Shown here in pieces: positions 16,121 through 24,444 of a stretch of DNA of 64,000 nucleotides. The notes below the pieces were generated by a model. The model did not search any database, was not told the origin of the DNA, and saw only the letters and a list, made by a program, of their open reading frames with translations. Source of the DNA: Microbacterium caowuchunii (GTDB taxonomy: Bacteria; Actinomycetota; Actinomycetes; Actinomycetales; Microbacteriaceae). The position numbers and the translations under genes are program-made. The DNA is taken from contig NZ_CP044231.1 of assembly GCF_008727755.1 (NCBI RefSeq), positions 3,162,001 to 3,226,000 of the forward strand, written 5' to 3'. Positions within the stretch are counted from its first letter, which is position 1; each line of letters opens with the position of its first letter.

Positions 16121-17389
16121 GTGCCCGACCAGCGACCCCGCTCTCGCAAAGACGCGGCTGCTGATCGCGAGGGCGTCCTCAGGACCGCCCTCGCGATCGC
16201 CTCCCGCGTCGGGTTCGACGGCACGCGGATGGCGGCGGTCGCGGCGGAGTCCGGACAGAGCGAGAGCTTCGTCTACTGGCACTTCCGCAACAAGGACAAT
16301 CTCGTCGCACGCGCCGTGGAATACGGCTACCACAAGCGCCGCGAGCGTGGCCAGACCTGGATCACGCCGGAGCCCGGTCACGAGCGGCTGGACGCACTGC
16401 GGCGCAATTTCGCCGGACCGGACGGGTACGAGCTGACGGAGCACGAACCGTGGCGGCTCGGACTCATGCTGAGTCTGGAGCGGCGGGACTCCGCCGCTCT
16501 GGAGACCTTCACGGTCATGCGCAACGAGACGATCGATCGCGTACGGCATTGGTGGAGCGGCTCCCTCGACACCTCCCGCCTCGCGGACCCGGACGGCGCC
16601 GCCGCGTTCCTCACCCACCTCACCCTCGCCGCGCACGACGGACACTTCCTCTCACGTGCCTCACGCCGCCCGTCGGTGGATCGTTCGCCCGTCCTGCTCG
16701 CGCATGCGCTCGAAGCCGTCGCGCGTCGACTCGAGTCCGGAGTCGTGCCGCCCAGCCCGGATGCGCCCAGCACCATCGAACGACGGGTTCCGGACGAGCC
16801 CACGACCGTCAAACAGGCCCTCCTGCGCGCGGCCGCCGCCGAGGTGACGGCGCACGGGCCGGACGGCGCCAGCGTCGCGCGCATCTGCGAGGTCGCCGGG
16901 ACGCCGCCGACCTCCCTCTACTGGTGGTTCGACGACCGCTCGTCGCTCATCGCCGCCTCCATCACCGAGATCCACAACGACTGGCGCCGCGTCGCCCCAC
17001 GCGCGGAAAGCATCCCGGACGGCAGCTTCACCGAGGTGACGGAGGAGTTCTCCCGGCGCTGGCTGACGGCCATGCTGCTCGAGCCCGACATGCCCCGTGT
17101 GCTCAACATGGAGGCGCTCCACCACGACCGTTCCACGACCGAGGCACACGCCCTCCTCGAGACGATCCGCGTCACCTCGCACATGGATCTCGCGGCCCTG
17201 TTCCGCCGCACGCTGCCCGCGGACACGCAGGCGTGCGCGGACGAGCTGGCCTACTTCGCGGAGGCGGTCGCGGACGGGCTCTTCGTCGCCGCTCACGTCG
17301 ACCGGCGGTACCTCGCCCTGGAGAAGTCCGCGCCCGCGATGGCGGTCATGGTCGAGGCCGCGCTGGCCGCAGGCCTCGAAGACAGCTGA
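16121..17389 (+). CDS. Double-length TetR-family regulator
   Basis: 422 residues, about twice a normal TetR protein, made of two consecutive TetR units. HTH 1 lies at about residues 20-65 (DGTRMAAVAAESGQSESFVY-WHF), HTH 2 at about 230-280 (GASVARICEVAGTPPTSLY-WWF), and each is followed by its own helical ligand-binding region. The start is GTG at 16121 with TACTGT (16108-16113) seven nt upstream, consistent with a leaderless mRNA. The linker around residue 215 is Pro/Ser-rich. A single polypeptide could mimic a TetR dimer. Located between the dioxygenase operon and the second GntR; its targets are unknown. Confidence 0.88.
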   Translation: MPDQRPRSRKDAAADREGVLRTALAIASRVGFDGTRMAAVAAESGQSESFVYWHFRNKDNLVARAVEYGYHKRRERGQTWITPEPGHERLDALRRNFAGPDGYELTEHEPWRLGLMLSLERRDSAALETFTVMRNETIDRVRHWWSGSLDTSRLADPDGAAAFLTHLTLAAHDGHFLSRASRRPSVDRSPVLLAHALEAVARRLESGVVPPSPDAPSTIERRVPDEPTTVKQALLRAAAAEVTAHGPDGASVARICEVAGTPPTSLYWWFDDRSSLIAASITEIHNDWRRVAPRAESIPDGSFTEVTEEFSRRWLTAMLLEPDMPRVLNMEALHHDRSTTEAHALLETIRVTSHMDLAALFRRTLPADTQACADELAYFAEAVADGLFVAAHVDRRYLALEKSAPAMAVMVEAALAAGLEDS

Positions 17390-17465
17390 TCACGTCCGGG
17401 GCGCCGATGCGCACAAGCGGGTACGCTCGTATTCACTTTCCGGTTCGTCGATAGGACCCGTCCTC

Positions 17466-18149
17466 ATGCCCCCGTCTCAGGCCCCCCAGGACCGCCTTGC
17501 CACCGGCACTCCCAGCCGATACGTGCCGTACGCGAAGATCCGCGATGCCATCATCTCCGGCGAGTTCGCACCCGGCCAGCCCCTGAACGAGTCCGCCCTC
17601 GCCACCTGGTGCGGCGTGAGCCGCACTCCGATCCGGGAGGCCATCAGCCGCCTGGAGCAGGACGCCCTGGTCACCTGGAACGAGAACGGCCTGGTGGTGC
17701 GGGCGATGGAGCCCGAGGAGATCCTCGACTTCTACGAGGTCCGCGCCTACCTCGAGGCGGCATCCGCGCGCACCGCCGCCGACCGCCGCACCGACCGCGA
17801 CGTGCAGATGCTTCGGGCGAAGCTCGCCGCCGGTGACGCGGTGGACGCCGGCGCGACCCGCGACATGGTCCAGTACTCGCGAGGATTCATGGACCTCATC
17901 CTGCGCATCTCGCGCAACCTCGCGCTGGTCGACGCGCTCTCCCGGGTGAAGCTCCAGCTCTCACGGACCATCGAGGCCAATCCGACCGTCGCCTACCCCG
18001 GTCGCTGGGAGCAGACGCGCGAGTTCCAGACCGCCGTCACCGACCTGATCGCACAACGCGATGTCGATGGCGCCTACGACGTCACCCTGAAGCACTTCTT
18101 CGCGGCGCGGGACGTGCGCCTGCTCATGCTCAGCGCCGAGGACGCCTGA
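17466..18149 (+). CDS. GntR family regulator, FCD subfamily (paralogue 2)
   Basis: 227 residues from ATG 17466; a poor ribosome-binding site makes the start less certain. The winged helix (about residues 20-85) is nearly the same as in the GntR at 2461: both carry SGEFAPGQPL, WCGVSRTP-REA--RLE and PEEILD. The FCD domain is more divergent and lacks the clean His-rich ligand pattern (RGFMDLILRISRNLALVD). Shared recognition helices predict the same 16-bp operator. The two paralogues bracket the first catabolic module. Confidence 0.9.
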   Translation: MPPSQAPQDRLATGTPSRYVPYAKIRDAIISGEFAPGQPLNESALATWCGVSRTPIREAISRLEQDALVTWNENGLVVRAMEPEEILDFYEVRAYLEAASARTAADRRTDRDVQMLRAKLAAGDAVDAGATRDMVQYSRGFMDLILRISRNLALVDALSRVKLQLSRTIEANPTVAYPGRWEQTREFQTAVTDLIAQRDVDGAYDVTLKHFFAARDVRLLMLSAEDA

Positions 18150-18185
18150 GCGGAACCTGCCGTACGGGGCGGTCCACGGTGAGGG

Positions 18186-19580
18186 TCAGGCGACGCTGAA
18201 CAGCGTGCGCACGCTGCGTTCGCTCGTGAGCGAACGCAGCCGGCCGAGCAGGGTATCGGCCGCGGCGCGTCCCCGCACCGGAGCCACGGCGGCCCGGAAC
18301 TTCGCGTCGACGTCCTCGGCCGTCAGCGGCCGGGTCGCCGATCCGCGGGCATCGTCCACCCTCGCCCGCCACGACCGACCCTCGGCATCCGTGACCGTGA
18401 TGTCGGCGTAGCGCCCCTCCATGGTGGAGCTCAGGTCTCCGTTGCTCTCGTCCTGCTCCACCACCATCCTCGACATGAGGTCGCGCACGACGACGTCCTG
18501 GATCGCGGCGTCGTCGAAGTGCTCAACGACCGGGAGGCCGCGCGCGAGCGACGTGGCGATCGTGTACGGCAGGCTGAACTTGGCCTCCAGGCCGCTGGTC
18601 GGGTCGTCGTAGATCAGTGCCGTCTTCGTCCCGAGCGGGACCCGGACATCGATCCGATGGATGGCCACGTCGGCGGGGAGCTGAGCCCTCACCTCGAGGG
18701 CCGCGTCGACGGAGTAGTGGGAGCCCCGGCAGCAGGGATAGAGCTTGAGGCCCAGATCGGCGGGGGCCTCGGCGGCATCCCGGAGCAGGAGCGCGAAGTC
18801 ATCGTCGCCCGCGGGGCTCCAGCTTCCGTCGCCGAACAGGGACACACCGCCGAGCGCCCCTTCGAGCGCGGTGCGGGAAGCATCCACGCCGTAGGAACTC
18901 AGGGCCGCCGCCTCCACCCCGGAGCGCGCGGCGAAGCCCGCGTGCATGGGCTTCAGCAGCGTGCCGAAGTTCGCCCGCACGCCCTGCGCCATGGACACGG
19001 CGATCACGATCGCGTTGGCGACCCGGTCCGCGTCCAGCCCGCGCGTCACCGCGCATCCGGCCGCGGCCCCGATGACCCCGCAGGTGGAGGTCGAGTGCCA
19101 GCCCCGGGAGTAGTGCTCCGGACCGAATGCACGCGCCACGGCCGCCATCACGCCGAGTCCCGCGACGAATCCGCGCAGCACGGCCGCCCCGTCCGCTCCC
19201 ACGTCCTGCGCGGTGGCCAGCACCGCCGGCAGCAGCACGGTGCTCGGATGCCCGTGGATCAGGTAGTGCACGTCGTCGAAGTCCAGCAGGTGCCCCGCTG
19301 TCCCGTTGGCGAACGCGGCGACGGCCGCGGGCACGCGTTCGTCGTCGCCCCAGATGCAGGAAGCGCCGCTCTCGCCCGTACCGGTGCCGTCGAGGAACGA
19401 TCGGACGGGTTGGAATTCCGGCTGCAGGACCCCGGCGACCGCGACGCCCACGGTGTCCACGATCGAGTTCGACACCCGCTCGCGCAGAACCGGGTCCAGG
19501 GCATCGGGATCCACGGACACGGCCCATCCGGCGAGGGCATCGGCAAGCGTCGCGGGCGGGGAATCACGAGCTGTATACAC
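18186..19580 (-). CDS. MmgE/PrpD family protein
   Basis: 464 residues, typical of the MmgE/PrpD family that includes 2-methylcitrate dehydratase and cis-aconitate decarboxylase. Seen: the N-terminal all-helical domain with FANGTAGHLLDFDDVH, RGWHSTSTCGVIGAAAG, LKPMHAGFAARSG and the lid region LYPCCRGSHYS. The start is GTG at 19580. TAGTGT on the minus strand (19587-19592) lies 6 nt before it and the GntR operator is centred on the start codon, so transcript start, start codon and operator coincide. Likely substrate is a di- or tricarboxylic acid; the role in this pathway is unknown. Confidence 0.9.
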   Translation of the reverse strand: MYTARDSPPATLADALAGWAVSVDPDALDPVLRERVSNSIVDTVGVAVAGVLQPEFQPVRSFLDGTGTGESGASCIWGDDERVPAAVAAFANGTAGHLLDFDDVHYLIHGHPSTVLLPAVLATAQDVGADGAAVLRGFVAGLGVMAAVARAFGPEHYSRGWHSTSTCGVIGAAAGCAVTRGLDADRVANAIVIAVSMAQGVRANFGTLLKPMHAGFAARSGVEAAALSSYGVDASRTALEGALGGVSLFGDGSWSPAGDDDFALLLRDAAEAPADLGLKLYPCCRGSHYSVDAALEVRAQLPADVAIHRIDVRVPLGTKTALIYDDPTSGLEAKFSLPYTIATSLARGLPVVEHFDDAAIQDVVVRDLMSRMVVEQDESNGDLSSTMEGRYADITVTDAEGRSWRARVDDARGSATRPLTAEDVDAKFRAAVAPVRGRAAADTLLGRLRSLTSERSVRTLFSVA

Positions 19581-19588
19581 GTGTGTAC
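19573..19588. promoter_or_regulatory. GntR operator, copy 3
   Basis: GTATACACGTGTGTAC, a near-perfect palindrome of the same form as the sites at 3172 and 11175. Its centre falls at 19580/19581, the first base of the MmgE/PrpD start codon, between that gene and the divergently transcribed binding-protein gene. Confidence 0.7.
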
Positions 19589-19685
19589 ACTACCACGCAG
19601 CGCCCTACAGCTCGGGGCGCCAGTGGGGCCGCGCGGTCCGCAGCGTGAGACAGATCACAGCCTGCGGAGGCCGAGTGGCAACAAT

Positions 19686-19696
19686 GTAACCACTAC
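19686..19696. promoter_or_regulatory. IclR-type operator candidate upstream of the binding-protein operon
   Basis: GTAACCACTAC, of the form GTA-N5-TAC, 45 nt before the start of the binding lipoprotein. The 13-mer GTAAYCACTACAC recurs at 26503 in the IclR/flavin reductase gap, which links this promoter to the IclR regulator. Confidence 0.55.
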
Positions 19697-19741
19697 ACAA
19701 CAGTCCGGTCAGCGCCGGGCTTACCCAGGAGAAGGCTCTCA

Positions 19742-21361
19742 ATGAAGAAAGTTCGGTTCCTCGCCCTCGCGGCCGTGGTCGCGCTCGGGTTGACCGGGTG
19801 CAGCGGCAGCAGCGACAGCGGCAGCACGGCTCCCACGACAGACCTCCCGCTCGGAGTCGGCGTCACCTCGTCCGGTGCGCAGACGCTGGAGCGGGGTGAG
19901 CCGCAGCCCGGCGGCTCCCTCACCGCCGCGATGAATGCTCCGGTCGAGTCCCTCGACCCCGCCGCGGCTCCGTTCACCGGCGCCGTGGCCATGCGCGCGA
20001 TCTTCGATTCGCTCTTCGTCTACGACGACGACGCCAACGTGGTCCCCGAGCTCGCCGAGTCGATCGAGACCACCGACGACGGCAAGACGTGGACCATGAA
20101 GCTCCCGAGCGGCGTGACCTTCACCGACGGAACCGACTTCAACGCGGATGCCGTCATCCAGCACCTCACCCGCCTCGGCGCCGAGGGCTCCCAGTCCCGT
20201 TCCGCGGGCGACGTGCGCACCATCGAATCGATGGAGTCGCCGGACCCGCAGACCGTGGTCTTCACCCTGCGCGAGCCGAACATCCTCTTCCCGCGGATCT
20301 TCGTGTGGGGCCAGCCCGGCGGCCCGGGCCTCATCCCCTCGCCCACCGCGGTGGCGACCTACGGCGACCAGATCGGTCTGCACCCGGTCGGCGTGGGACC
20401 GTTCAAGCTCAAGTCGTTCCAGTCCGGCGGCGACATCGTCCTGGAGAAGAACGAGGACTACCGCATCGAGGGGCAGCCGTACCTCGACGAGATCCGCTTC
20501 GTGACCGCCACGGACACCCAGTCCCGACTGTCCGCCGCCATCGCCGGCGACATCGACCTGGCACCCACCCAGTCCGGCCTCGACCTGCGCGACGCGTCCG
20601 AGAACGGCCTGGTCGCGCTGCACCAGCCCCAGGGCACGTACTACGACGTCCTGCTGAACCTCTCGAAGCCCCCGTTCGACGACATCCGCGTCCGCACGGC
20701 GCTCGCTCAGGCGATCAGCCTGGACGCGCTCAACCAGACCGTGTTCGAGGGCCTGCACACTCCGATGACCGGGATCTTCCCCGAGACGAACCCCGCCTAC
20801 ATCGACACCGAGTGGCCGGGCTTCGACCCCGACGCCGCGGCAGCGCTCGTCGCCGAGTACACCGCCGAGACCGGGAACGACGTGTCGTTCACCCTCACCA
20901 CGACGTCGCCGCCGGAGTTCCAGCGTCAGGCGGCACTCATCCAGCAGATGCTCGACGACGTCGGGATCAAGGCGGAGATCGCCATCGCGGACCAGCCCAG
21001 CATGGTCACCGACGCACAGTCGGGCAACTTCGACAGCCAGCTCCGCTTCGCGGACGTGCGCGCCGAGGCGATCAACCAGGTCAACCGCAACTACCGTTCC
21101 GGCTCGCCGGCCAACTACACCCACGTGGAGAACGCCGAGATCGACGCCGTGCTCGACAAGCTCCTCAGCGAGGGCGACGGCCAGAAGCGCTTCGCGCTGC
21201 TGGGTGAGCTCCAGGAGGAGCTGACCGCCTGGATGCCGATCATCCCGCTGCTCTCGCACGAACTCGGATGGTACGTGGGCGACAAGGTGGGCGGCTTCCC
21301 GGGCAACCGGGTCGGTATCGACGAGCCCGACTGGCGTCTCGTCTGGGCCCTTCAGGACTAA
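19742..21361 (+). CDS. Family 5 substrate-binding lipoprotein of an ABC importer
   Basis: 539 residues. A lipoprotein signal peptide (MKKVRFLALAAV...) ends at lipobox LGLTGC with Cys20, followed by a Ser/Gly linker. The mature protein is a dipeptide/nickel-type (SBP_bac_5) binding protein: SLDPAAAPFTGAVAMRAIFDSL, ESIETTDDGKTWTMKLPSGV, NADAV and VGVGPFKLKSF. AGGAGAAGG precedes the ATG. It opens the operon of the second meta-cleavage module and is the only partner in the window for the importer encoded at 3271-7149, which has no binding protein of its own. Confidence 0.93.
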   Translation: MKKVRFLALAAVVALGLTGCSGSSDSGSTAPTTDLPLGVGVTSSGAQTLERGEPQPGGSLTAAMNAPVESLDPAAAPFTGAVAMRAIFDSLFVYDDDANVVPELAESIETTDDGKTWTMKLPSGVTFTDGTDFNADAVIQHLTRLGAEGSQSRSAGDVRTIESMESPDPQTVVFTLREPNILFPRIFVWGQPGGPGLIPSPTAVATYGDQIGLHPVGVGPFKLKSFQSGGDIVLEKNEDYRIEGQPYLDEIRFVTATDTQSRLSAAIAGDIDLAPTQSGLDLRDASENGLVALHQPQGTYYDVLLNLSKPPFDDIRVRTALAQAISLDALNQTVFEGLHTPMTGIFPETNPAYIDTEWPGFDPDAAAALVAEYTAETGNDVSFTLTTTSPPEFQRQAALIQQMLDDVGIKAEIAIADQPSMVTDAQSGNFDSQLRFADVRAEAINQVNRNYRSGSPANYTHVENAEIDAVLDKLLSEGDGQKRFALLGELQEELTAWMPIIPLLSHELGWYVGDKVGGFPGNRVGIDEPDWRLVWALQD

Positions 21362-21382
21362 CAGGAATCGGAAGGAAGAATC

Positions 21383-22306
21383 ATGACCGCCACCTCTCCC
21401 GGAATCCGCAGCCTCGGCTACGCGATCACGGATGCGACCGACCTCGATGCGTGGGTCGCGTTCGCCTCGGACCTGCTCGGACTCCAGCTCTCGGAGCGCA
21501 CGAACGACCGACTCGTCTTCCGCATGGATGAGAAGGAGTACCGTCTCATCGTCAACAAGGCGGAGACGAACGGCATCCGCGTGCTGGGCTGGGAGGTCGG
21601 CGGCCCGGAGGAGCTCGCCGAGATCGTCGCCCGCCTGCAGGCCGACGGGCACGAGGTGGCGGTGCACTCCCGCGAGGAGGCTCGCCAGCGCAGCGTCAGC
21701 GCGCTGGCGAGCTTCCCCGACCCGGACGGGATCGCCACCTACGAGCTGTATTACGGGCTCCGCGAGTCCCAGGACCGCTTCGTCTCTCCGGCCGGCGCGA
21801 CGTTCGTGACCGGTGAAGGCGGCCTCGGGCACGCGTTCCTGAAGGTGAACGACGTCGAGGTGTACCGGCGCCTGTTCGTCGACATCCTGGGCTTCCGCCT
21901 CAGCGACCACATCGAGACGGGACCCGACGGGTCGATCGACCTGAACTTCTTCCACTGCAACCCGCGGCACCACACCGTCGCGTTCGCGCATCTCCCCGGC
22001 CACGAGCCGGTCGTCGGCCACCTCATGTTCGAGGTCTCGGATCTGGACATCATCGGACGGGCCTGGGACAAGGTCGACGAGGAGGGCGCCGCCCCCGTGC
22101 TCTCGACGCTCGGCAAGCACACGAACGACAAGATGGTCTCCTTCTACGTCCGCTCCCCCTCCGACTTCGGTATCGAGTACGGCACCGGCGGGATCGAGAT
22201 CGACGACGCCACCTGGACCCCCACGCGGTACCGCTCCGCGCACTACTGGGGTCACCAGCGGCGCGTCCCCATCAACCCGGCCGATCCTGCCGAGCACGAC
22301 GGCTGA
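21383..22306 (+). CDS. Type I (VOC fold) extradiol dioxygenase, BphC-like
   Basis: 307 residues with two tandem glyoxalase/VOC domains (about 5-130 and 145-280). The second domain carries the metal site: His in GLGHAFLKV, His in LGKHTNDKMVSFYVRSPSDF with Glu in the following IEYG, the standard extradiol signature. HHTVAFAH holds the acid-base His. Expected to cleave a 2,3-dihydroxy-aryl or 3,4-dihydroxy-seco-steroid-like substrate next to the hydroxyls. 21 nt after the lipoprotein gene and 18 nt before the monooxygenase. Unrelated in fold to the LigB-type enzyme at 11212. Confidence 0.93.
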   Translation: MTATSPGIRSLGYAITDATDLDAWVAFASDLLGLQLSERTNDRLVFRMDEKEYRLIVNKAETNGIRVLGWEVGGPEELAEIVARLQADGHEVAVHSREEARQRSVSALASFPDPDGIATYELYYGLRESQDRFVSPAGATFVTGEGGLGHAFLKVNDVEVYRRLFVDILGFRLSDHIETGPDGSIDLNFFHCNPRHHTVAFAHLPGHEPVVGHLMFEVSDLDIIGRAWDKVDEEGAAPVLSTLGKHTNDKMVSFYVRSPSDFGIEYGTGGIEIDDATWTPTRYRSAHYWGHQRRVPINPADPAEHDG

Positions 22307-22324
22307 ACGAGACCCGGAGAAACG

Positions 22325-23530
22325 ATGACTGCTGTGACGACGCCGGTTCACCCGGTACCCACCTTCAACGTCCTCGAGCGCGTGGACGAGTACCTCTCCG
22401 TCTTCGCCGAAGAGGAGGGCCCGAGCGACGAACTCGGTCGGCTCACGGACCGAGCCGCCGCCGCACTCCGTGAAAGCGGTGTGATGCGGATGCTGCAGCC
22501 CGCCGCCTACGGCGGGTTCGAGACCCACCCCTCGGACTACGTGCGGGCATGCCTCACGATCGGCATGAACAACGGTTCGGCGGGCTGGGTGACCGGCGTC
22601 GTCGGCGTCCACGCGCACGAGCTCGCGCAGACCAACCAACAGCTCCAGGACGATGTGTGGGGCGAGGATCCCGACGTCTGGATGGCCTCACCCTATGCCC
22701 CGCAGGGGGAAGCGCGGCCCGTCGACGGCGGCTACATCTTCAACGGCCACTGGACGTTCTCCAGCGGCACCGATCACTGCGACTGGGTGATGATCGGCGG
22801 CTGGGTGACGGATGCGGACGGGGTCAACCACCGCAACGACACCCGTCACTTCGTCATCCCACGTCGTGACTACGAGATCCTGGAGGATTCCTGGGACGTC
22901 ATGGGGCTGCGCGGGACCGGCAGCAAGGACATCGTCATCAAGGATGTCTTCGTGCCGGAGTACCGGGTCATCGACCAGGTCCCGATCGCCGCCGGCACGC
23001 GGGGGCGCGAGGTGGGCCTCACCAACCCCCTGTACTCGATTCCGCGTCAGTCGCTGTTCTCGGGAGCCATCTCGACCGGCACGATCGCCATGGCCGCGGG
23101 TGTGCTGGCCGAGTACGCGAAGTACACGAGCGGTCGCAAGAACGTCAACGGCCTCGCCGTCGCGAAGGACCCGTTCCAGTTGTCCGTCTACGGTGAGGCC
23201 GCCGCCGACATCCAGGCGAGCATCACGCATCTCATCTCCGACATGGACAAGATGTTCGATCTCGCCGCCACGGGTGAGACGGTGCCGCTGTCGGCGCGCC
23301 TGGAGATGCGTCGCAACCAGGGTCGGGCCGTGGCACGCGCCGTCGACGCGGCCGACAAGCTGTTCATGCACTCCGGTGGCAACTCGCTGCAGATGTCGGC
23401 GCCGATCCAGCGCAAGTGGCGCGACATGCACGCGGGCCGCAACCACATCTCGAACGTGGTGGAGCCCCTGTACATGCACTGGGCACTGGACAGCTTCGGA
23501 CTCGAGCTGCCGCCGCACGCCCGCGCGTGA
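22325..23530 (+). CDS. Flavin-dependent monooxygenase, oxygenase component, HsaA-like
   Basis: 401 residues with the acyl-CoA dehydrogenase fold of group D two-component monooxygenases (HsaA, HpaH-type C2). Seen: LQPAAYGGFE, NNGSAGWVTGVVGVHAHELA, the beta-barrel flavin site WTFSSGTDHCDWVMIGG, LRGTGSKDIVIKDVFVPE and the C-terminal GGNSLQMSAPIQRKWRDMHAGRNH. It hydroxylates a phenol using reduced flavin supplied by a separate reductase; the only reductase in the window is the fusion protein at 25257. Its product would feed the BphC-type enzyme encoded immediately upstream. Confidence 0.92.
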   Translation: MTAVTTPVHPVPTFNVLERVDEYLSVFAEEEGPSDELGRLTDRAAAALRESGVMRMLQPAAYGGFETHPSDYVRACLTIGMNNGSAGWVTGVVGVHAHELAQTNQQLQDDVWGEDPDVWMASPYAPQGEARPVDGGYIFNGHWTFSSGTDHCDWVMIGGWVTDADGVNHRNDTRHFVIPRRDYEILEDSWDVMGLRGTGSKDIVIKDVFVPEYRVIDQVPIAAGTRGREVGLTNPLYSIPRQSLFSGAISTGTIAMAAGVLAEYAKYTSGRKNVNGLAVAKDPFQLSVYGEAAADIQASITHLISDMDKMFDLAATGETVPLSARLEMRRNQGRAVARAVDAADKLFMHSGGNSLQMSAPIQRKWRDMHAGRNHISNVVEPLYMHWALDSFGLELPPHARA

Positions 23531-23550
23531 GATCTGGAGGGACTGAACCA

Positions 23551-24384
23551 ATGAGCACCATCGATGCGGGGGAGATCCCCGGTCAGTTCGTCCAGACGCG
23601 TGATTGGCGCATCCACTACCGCGAAGCGGGGAGCGGGCATCCCATCGTGCTGCTGCACGGGAGCGGCCCGGGCGCGACCGGCTGGAACAACTTCCGGCCG
23701 AACATCGCGCACCTGGCGCAGAAGTTCCGCGTCATCGCAGTCGACATGCCGGGCTGGGGCAAGTCCGACCCGGTGACGGCGGACGAGCGGAACCACGTGA
23801 AGGCGGCCATCCAGCTGCTGGATGCGCTCGACATCGATCGGGCGGCGTTCGTCGGCAACTCCATGGGAGGCGTGACCTCCGTCCAGCTCAGCGCTCGACA
23901 CCCGGAGCGGGTCTCGCACCTGATCACGATGGGCTCGGGTGCGGGCGGGCCGTCCCTCCTCGGTCCCGCAGGGCCGAGTGAGGGATTGAAGATCCTTCAG
24001 CAGGCGTACCGCGATCCGTCCCCGGATGGGATGCGGGCCTTGGTGGACATCATGACGCACGACCCGGCGTTCGCGACCGAGGAGCTCGTGCAGGCGCGCT
24101 CCGCGGCAGCGCGGGAGAACCCGCAGCACCTGGAGAACTTCATCGCGGGGATGCGGCGGCCGCGGTACACGCCGGACTGGGACGCACTCGTCGCGAGTCG
24201 CGTGCCCACGCTCGCCCTGCACGGCCGGGACGACCGCGTCGTGCACTTCGAGGCTTCGCTGAGACTGGTGCAGCTCATCCCGGACGCCCGGCTCGTGCTG
24301 ATGAACCGCTGTGGTCACTGGCTCCAGCTGGAGCACGCCGCGGAGTTCAACCGGCTGGTGGAGGGTTTCGTCTCCTCGCACTGA
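23551..24384 (+). CDS. Meta-cleavage product hydrolase, BphD/HsaD/MhpC type
   Basis: 277 residues from the ATG at 23551, preceded by TGGAGGGAC. It has the strongest MCP-hydrolase look of the three alpha/beta hydrolases here: HGSGPGATGWNNFRPN, DMPGWGKSD, nucleophile elbow GNSMGG, LHGRDDRVVHFE and the catalytic His in MNRCGHWLQLEH. Cleaves the C-C bond of the ring-opened product to a 2-hydroxydienoate and an acid. Last gene of the four-gene operon, followed directly by a long hairpin. Confidence 0.93.
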   Translation: MSTIDAGEIPGQFVQTRDWRIHYREAGSGHPIVLLHGSGPGATGWNNFRPNIAHLAQKFRVIAVDMPGWGKSDPVTADERNHVKAAIQLLDALDIDRAAFVGNSMGGVTSVQLSARHPERVSHLITMGSGAGGPSLLGPAGPSEGLKILQQAYRDPSPDGMRALVDIMTHDPAFATEELVQARSAAARENPQHLENFIAGMRRPRYTPDWDALVASRVPTLALHGRDDRVVHFEASLRLVQLIPDARLVLMNRCGHWLQLEHAAEFNRLVEGFVSSH

Positions 24385-24391
24385 GGCCGTG

Positions 24392-24438
24392 CATACGTTG
24401 AGGGCCCGTCGCATTCCGCGACGGGCCCTCAACGTATG
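24392..24438. terminator. Bidirectional terminator, 21-bp perfect stem
   Basis: Perfect 21-bp arms at 24392-24412 and 24418-24438 with a 5-nt loop ATTCC, between convergent operons. The stem is unusually long. Adjacent flanks lack a long U tract. Confidence 0.8.
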
Positions 24439-24444
24439 CGGGGG

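Noticed and set aside
19739..22639. A 966-codon open frame on the minus strand
   Set aside because: It is antisense to the lipoprotein, BphC-type and HsaA-like genes, has Arg/Val/Gly-rich composition without domains, and is an artefact of high GC third positions.
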